10,940 nt of DNA from CAMCHP01 sp036835325 (GTDB taxonomy: Bacteria > Bacteroidota > Bacteroidia > Flavobacteriales_D > Sanyastnellaceae), in contig DAITMF010000074.1 in NCBI GenBank assembly GCA_036835325.1, positions 1 through 10,940 on the forward strand. Reading direction: 5' to 3'. The notes below the pieces were generated by a model that saw only the letters and a program-made list of their open reading frames with translations, did not search any database and had not been told where the DNA came from. A program made the position numbers and the translations under genes. Positions 7,345 to 10,940 of the stretch are shown in pieces; position 1 is the first letter of the stretch; each line of letters starts with the position of its first letter.

Positions 7345-9743
7345 AACCGATACCCCACCTGTACCGTGAAGTTTCGAATCGGTTCGGGTCGGCTTGGCCG
7401 CATGGCATACAATCGGTTGCCCACATTTCGGGCAATTAGGTTAATGTTCAAGCGGTCATCAACGGCATACCCTACACGGGCATCAAACACCCAATCGCCT
7501 TCCAAGCGTTCGTCTCCATAATCTTCCAAGGTGTAGCCGTCTTCTGAAACGAAGTTGACCAAATCTTCAAACTCGGGCTGAAAAGATTCAGGCAAGCTGC
7601 CGTAGTACACGCTGGTGCCCACCGACCACTTGCGTATATCTACCTGCACATCGCCATTCACCAAATGGCGCGAACGCATGTAGAGCAAGTAATCGGCCGC
7701 TAAACTGTCAACACGGCTGCCCATCCCCCCAAAAAATTCCCCTACAAAATCATCGCCCGATGCTTCAAATCGGTCAAGGTTCACCGGCAAAGTGTAGGTG
7801 TAGCCGATTTGCGGGGTAATGACCCATTCGCCGAGTCTGCCCGAGCCTTGCCAAACCACTTCATAGCCTGCAATCAAGGCGCGATCGACGTTAATGGGGT
7901 AAAACCCGATGAAGAAATTACTGCCCTCGAAAAGCTCAGGATTGGTAATGTTCGACACGGCGTTGAATTCAACAAAATTCGAATACTGCTGCCTGAAAAC
8001 GGTCACGTCAACGAAGCTGGTCCAGTCGCCAATGCGAATACCCTGCGTAATACCTGTTTCGGCGCTCCAGCCGCGCTCGGCCACCAAATCGGCATTTGGT
8101 AAGATGGCCAACCCGAGCAAATCAGCCCGTATAAAACGCTCTGCCACTGTGGGTACGCGGTACGATTGGCCGTACGACGCTTTCAGGTAAGTCGCGCGCG
8201 CAATTTGGAGGTTCACACCCGAACGAAACACAGGGATGTCGGTTTCAACCAGGTCGTCAACGCCGTTCACTTCGTACCGCACGCCGCCGTCAATGGAGAG
8301 CGTGCGTTTGTCGTTTTCACCGGCCATCCAATCAAGCTGGTACTCACCTTGCACAAACACTCCGGCATAGTAATTCTGATGGCGCCCCACAAACAGATTG
8401 CTCACCGATGTGCCGTAATTGCTTTGAATGCCGGGCGTTAAAATAAAACGTCGCTCGGTGAACCGTGAATCAGCGATGGGTCGCGTCCATTGCTTCTGGT
8501 ACAGGTAATTGACAGTGGCCTGGTTTGAAATGGCATCGGCCGTGGTTTCGCTGCCGTAGCGCTTCAAATACAACCAACGCGTATCAAGTTGGTGGCGGTT
8601 TCCGGCCGAGTCGGTGTAGTGCAAAAACGGATCAACCGTGGCCCTCAGGTAGCGATCACGCCCAACACTGATGGCCCGCAAGGCGTTGGTGTTCAGTCCG
8701 CGTGCGAAGAAAAAGCGTTGTCCGCGTTCGTACTGAACGTTGCCGTTGACACCGTAGCGCAGTCCTTCGCGTTTCTTGCTCCGGTAGCGTGTTTTCACAT
8801 GGGCACGCATGCGCCAGGTATCGTTCGATTCGAGGTAGCTGTTGTGCGCATATGCGTTTCCGCCTGCCACAAGGTCAACATTGCCGAGCCGTTGACTGTA
8901 GTTGCCGCTCACGCCGTTGGCTCCGCGGGGTGAGTAATCGTCCCACCAGCGCTGGCCTTCTACCGGCGGCATGTCATAGCGCATCGAAAAGGTTGTAATG
9001 CGAATATCGGGCCGTTCAGAGACAGGCCAGCGGGTAATTGCATTCACCACGCCGTTCAGGGCTGAACTGCCATAAACCACGCTGCTCGACCCTTTGATGA
9101 CCTCCAATTGCTGAAGGTTCTCAAGCGGGATGAGCGACATTTGCACCTCGCCGAGGTCAGGACTCACAATGCTCAATCCGTCAACGAGCACAGCCGTGCG
9201 CGAACCCACACCGTACGAATACGAGTTGCCACCTCGAATGCTGACTTGCGAATCTTGAACCACCACACCTGGGACACGTTTCACGGCTTCGCCAACGTCT
9301 TGCGCATTGGTTTTGCTGACAAATTCTTCTCCCACCACGGCCATCGAAACGGTTTCGGTTTGCAGTTGCCGCTCAAATTGACTTGCCGAGACCACGGCGA
9401 CTGAGAGGGTATTTACGTCGGGTTTCAGGGTGAATTGGATTTCCGCTTCGCGGGATGCCCCCAAACGCACTTCGCGGGTAATCGGTAAGTAACCGATGAA
9501 CGAGCATTTCAAAGTAACCTTTTGCTCTTCAGCAAGGAGCAGTTCAAACCGACCATCGGCACCGCTCACCGCTCCTTTTTCTCCGGCGAGGATGCTGGCA
9601 CCCGGAAGGGGCTCACGGGTTTCGAAATCAACCACACTTCCGGTGATTCGGATGCTTTGCGCGAACGCCGCAGTGCCGGCAAGCAAGCTGATCGCCAACA
9701 TCCATCCGGCCCAAAAGCCCATCCAACGCGTCAAATTCATCAT
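7341..9743 (-). CDS. TonB-dependent outer-membrane receptor
   Basis: This is an 800-residue active-transport receptor of the outer membrane, powered through TonB-ExbBD. Residues 1-29 are a signal peptide (WMLAISLLAGTAAFA, then Q). Residues 31-107 are a carboxypeptidase-regulatory-like beta-sandwich (GSVVDFETREPLPGASI, GADGRFEL, CSFIGYLP), typical of Bacteroidota receptors. Residues 118-237 are the plug domain (VKRVPGVVVQDSQVSIRGG, AVLVDGL, IPLENLQQLEVIKGSSSVVYG, ALNGVVNAIT). Residues 240-800 are the beta-barrel, ending in FTVQVGYRF with the C-terminal Phe expected for outer-membrane insertion. At 800 residues, with no SusD-like partner next to it, it looks more like a metal-complex or small-molecule receptor than a SusC glycan importer, but the substrate cannot be read from the sequence. 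ATG 9743 is followed directly by a second ATG at 9740 that would serve equally well. A long gene-free leader lies upstream. The LPP20/PEGA group follows after an 83-base gap that holds a separate candidate promoter. Confidence 0.96.
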   Translation of the reverse strand: MMNLTRWMGFWAGWMLAISLLAGTAAFAQSIRITGSVVDFETREPLPGASILAGEKGAVSGADGRFELLLAEEQKVTLKCSFIGYLPITREVRLGASREAEIQFTLKPDVNTLSVAVVSASQFERQLQTETVSMAVVGEEFVSKTNAQDVGEAVKRVPGVVVQDSQVSIRGGNSYSYGVGSRTAVLVDGLSIVSPDLGEVQMSLIPLENLQQLEVIKGSSSVVYGSSALNGVVNAITRWPVSERPDIRITTFSMRYDMPPVEGQRWWDDYSPRGANGVSGNYSQRLGNVDLVAGGNAYAHNSYLESNDTWRMRAHVKTRYRSKKREGLRYGVNGNVQYERGQRFFFARGLNTNALRAISVGRDRYLRATVDPFLHYTDSAGNRHQLDTRWLYLKRYGSETTADAISNQATVNYLYQKQWTRPIADSRFTERRFILTPGIQSNYGTSVSNLFVGRHQNYYAGVFVQGEYQLDWMAGENDKRTLSIDGGVRYEVNGVDDLVETDIPVFRSGVNLQIARATYLKASYGQSYRVPTVAERFIRADLLGLAILPNADLVAERGWSAETGITQGIRIGDWTSFVDVTVFRQQYSNFVEFNAVSNITNPELFEGSNFFIGFYPINVDRALIAGYEVVWQGSGRLGEWVITPQIGYTYTLPVNLDRFEASGDDFVGEFFGGMGSRVDSLAADYLLYMRSRHLVNGDVQVDIRKWSVGTSVYYGSLPESFQPEFEDLVNFVSEDGYTLEDYGDERLEGDWVFDARVGYAVDDRLNINLIARNVGNRLYAMRPSRPEPIRNFTVQVGYRF

Positions 9744-10115
9744 AGTGGTGCTCCCAAACGAATGTAGAAAAGTCTAACGACTAATTCACAGCATTTGCGA
9801 CTAGTTCGGTTGATATTGTTATGAAACTGCACCTTGAAAAGTTTTACCCCGAAAAACAGAATAATGAACCTGTATAAACACACCCGCAACGCCCTTCCTG
9901 ATGAAAGCATGAATCAATCCGAGGTCGAACCACAGATGAATTGCTCGCGAAGCCTCTGATAACCTGACAGAAACCTAATCTAAGAGAAGTTAATTCAACA
10001 AATCTCTCTTCATCGGTTAGCACAGAAGCACTGCGGCAACGTGCACGTTCGGCATTGATCGCAGTCAACAAAAACCTTGAACGCTTTGTCAATCTTTCCC
10101 ATAACGACCTGAAAC
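9744..10115. other. Gene-free stretch upstream of the receptor gene
   Basis: About 370 bases lie between the terminator of the small membrane-protein gene and the receptor start. Reading frames here are short, have no coherent composition, and one runs through the terminator, so I call no gene. The stretch must hold the receptor's promoter and leader, but I see no full TAnnTTTG element on the minus strand; the nearest is TTCGTTTG (9762-9755), too close to the ATG. An imperfect hairpin (AGAGA 9983-9987 with TCTCT 10003-10007, with inner GTT/AAC pairing) is the only structure I noticed. I recognise no cobalamin or TPP riboswitch boxes. Confidence 0.6.
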
Positions 10116-10141
10116 AAAAAAAGGCCCGCAATGGGGCCTTT
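10116..10141 (-). terminator. Intrinsic terminator after the small membrane-protein gene
   Basis: On the minus strand AAAGGCCC (10141-10134) pairs perfectly with GGGCCTTT (10127-10120) around a six-base loop. The T-run continues to 10116, giving seven T in a row at 10122-10116. It lies about 30 bases after the stop of the 92-residue gene, as expected for its terminator. There is no T-run in the other direction, so it acts on the minus strand only. Confidence 0.88.
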
Positions 10142-10170
10142 GAACAAAAGTCGAAAGCTCTTTGAGGAGA

Positions 10171-10449
10171 TTATAACCCTCTCATGAGCATTGCTCCGCC
10201 GCCAGCAATCAGCGCAATTACAGCCAAGCCTCCAATGACCCAAAAGAGCACAGCGAAGACCTTCAACAACTTAGAAAGCAATGCAATACCTTCGTATTTT
10301 GGCTTACTGTTCCCGTCGTCTTTTCTTGTATTATGGGCAATTTCACGTAGAATGAGTGGCAATTCTGCACTGGCCCAATAGACGAGGCCGATAACAAAGA
10401 AAATAGTGCCGTACAGTACAGCAATGATGACGCTTAAAGCAGTTCCCAT
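10171..10449 (-). CDS. Small membrane protein with two predicted helices, family unknown
   Basis: The protein has 92 residues. Two long hydrophobic segments, about residues 5-27 (LSVIIAVLYGTIFFVIGLVYW) and 64-88 (FAVLFWVIGGLAVIALIAGGGAML), should span the inner membrane. They are joined by a charged, hydrophilic linker at about 36-60 (REIAHNTRKDDGNSKPKYEG). I recognise no motif or catalytic residue and do not assign a family. The coding call rests on the clean two-helix pattern, the ATG at 10449, and the strong terminator directly downstream, which together indicate a transcription unit with a single gene. No upstream TAnnTTTG element is evident; GACATTTG at 10530-10523 is the nearest match, with one mismatch. 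It shows no clear link to the receptor or PEGA genes. Confidence 0.75.
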   Translation of the reverse strand: MGTALSVIIAVLYGTIFFVIGLVYWASAELPLILREIAHNTRKDDGNSKPKYEGIALLSKLLKVFAVLFWVIGGLAVIALIAGGGAMLMRGL

Positions 10450-10843
10450 AGAATTAAGGTTTACTGATAAATATGCTCATGCATCATTGAATATTACTTC
10501 ATGAAACATGTTGAGAGTTAATCAAATGTCTTGAAACTACCGAAAAAAAACAAGAAAATTCCATTTTATTTCCCGCAGCTGTCATTCGAGATTTGCTTCA
10601 ATCGATACGTGGCCTGTCAACCACTCGAAACATCCGCAACAAATTGAGCAGCCTCAGAATTCTTTAGTTGACAAGAAATGCGCAACAATTGAAGGCCGTT
10701 TTCTGCGACAATCATTTGGTTACCGTTGTGGTCGCCAAGCTCTTTGCTTTGGAGCTAACAAGCATCGAAACATCGACCTTGTACAAACTTCATTTTTCAT
10801 TGCACTTGACTCAACGATACCTGTGTGCTGCGCAATTCAGTAG
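10450..10843. other. Gene-free AT-rich stretch between small membrane-protein gene and tRNA terminator
   Basis: About 390 bases hold no convincing gene. The only frame of any length on the plus strand (10668-10865) runs into the tRNA terminator's A-run, giving a Lys-rich artificial tail. The stretch should contain the promoter of the small membrane-protein gene, which I could not locate with confidence. A weak inverted repeat, AGCTC (10738-10742) with GAGCT (10752-10756), is visible but too short to interpret. Confidence 0.55.
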
Positions 10844-10850
10844 AAAAAAG

Positions 10851-10881
10851 AAAAAAAAACGCTGACTTAGTAAAGTCAGCG
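10851..10881 (-). terminator. Intrinsic terminator of the tRNA-Glu transcript
   Basis: On the minus strand CGCTGACTT (10881-10873) pairs perfectly with AAGTCAGCG (10868-10860) around the loop TACT. Nine T follow (10859-10851), and a second T-rich stretch runs to 10844. It begins six bases beyond the 3' end of the tRNA, so it ends the tRNA transcript. Confidence 0.93.
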
Positions 10882-10886
10882 CTAAG

Positions 10887-10940
10887 TAGCCCGTAGGGGA
10901 ATCGAACCCCTGCTACCAGGATGAAAACCTGGCGTCCTAA
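10887..10940 (-). tRNA. tRNA-Glu (anticodon UUC), 5' part beyond right edge
   Basis: The minus strand shows the 3' two-thirds of a tRNA. The anticodon stem is CCAGG/CCTGG (10932-10928 with 10920-10916), with loop TTTTCAT, in which 10925-10923 read TTC, the anticodon for glutamate. The variable region TAGC follows, then the T-arm AGGGG-TTCGATT-CCCCT (10911-10895). The 3' acceptor strand is ACGGGCT (10894-10888) and the discriminator A is at 10887. The next bases are CTTAGC, so CCA is not encoded and must be added by the CCA-adding enzyme. Part of the D-arm and the 5' acceptor strand are outside the window. Confidence 0.93.

Noticed and set aside
9755..9762. TTCGTTTG (minus strand) as the receptor's -7 element
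   Set aside because: One mismatch to TAnnTTTG, no -33 partner at suitable spacing, and only 11 bases from the ATG.
9844..10131. 95-codon minus-strand frame upstream of the receptor
   Set aside because: It begins inside the intrinsic terminator at 10116-10141, is rich in Arg, Cys and Ser with no coherent pattern, and has no domain-like features.
10010..10243. 77-codon minus-strand frame overlapping the small membrane-protein gene
   Set aside because: It crosses the terminator and overlaps a better supported gene in another frame.
10668..10865. 65-codon plus-strand frame
   Set aside because: It ends in a run of Lys codons made from the A-run of the tRNA terminator; nothing suggests a real protein.

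Overview
The window most likely comes from a member of the Bacteroidota. The evidence is a TonB-dependent receptor with an N-terminal carboxypeptidase-regulatory-like domain, PEGA proteins of a type familiar from that phylum, a TAnnTTTG-type -7 promoter element, no obvious Shine-Dalgarno sequences before the starts, and a tRNA gene with no encoded CCA. Base composition is roughly balanced in the genes and more AT-rich in the two gene-free stretches on the right. I cannot name a genus.

Every gene I can support is on the minus strand, so the window reads right to left. At the right edge is the 3' part of a tRNA-Glu(UUC) gene followed by a strong intrinsic terminator. About 400 bases without a convincing gene follow. 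Next is a 92-residue two-helix membrane protein (10171-10449) with its own intrinsic terminator, then a second gene-free stretch of about 370 bases that forms the leader of a TonB-dependent outer-membrane receptor (7341-9743).

Left of the receptor, after a small palindrome and a good -7 element, begins a tightly packed group that looks like one operon. It contains an exported protein with an LPP20-like head and an apparent NTF2-like tail (5398-7257), followed by three consecutive paralogues: 3219-5417 (overlapping the previous gene by 20 bases), 1133-3145, and 1-1081 (cut by the left edge). Each paralogue has a signal peptide, a nearly identical head domain of about 115 residues, and a row of PEGA repeats. 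The first ends in a beta-rich tail of unknown function. The second ends in a LolA-like lipoprotein-sorting fold. The tail of the third lies outside the window.

The group therefore encodes secreted envelope proteins built on one plan: a shared head, a PEGA stalk and interchangeable tails. Their function is not shown by the sequence. A reasonable inference is an outer-membrane or cell-surface assembly in which the PEGA rows act as spacers or carbohydrate/peptidoglycan-binding modules. Whether the receptor upstream belongs to the same system is open, because a promoter and a hairpin lie between them. I found no mobile element, CRISPR array, rRNA, phage gene or frameshifted gene.
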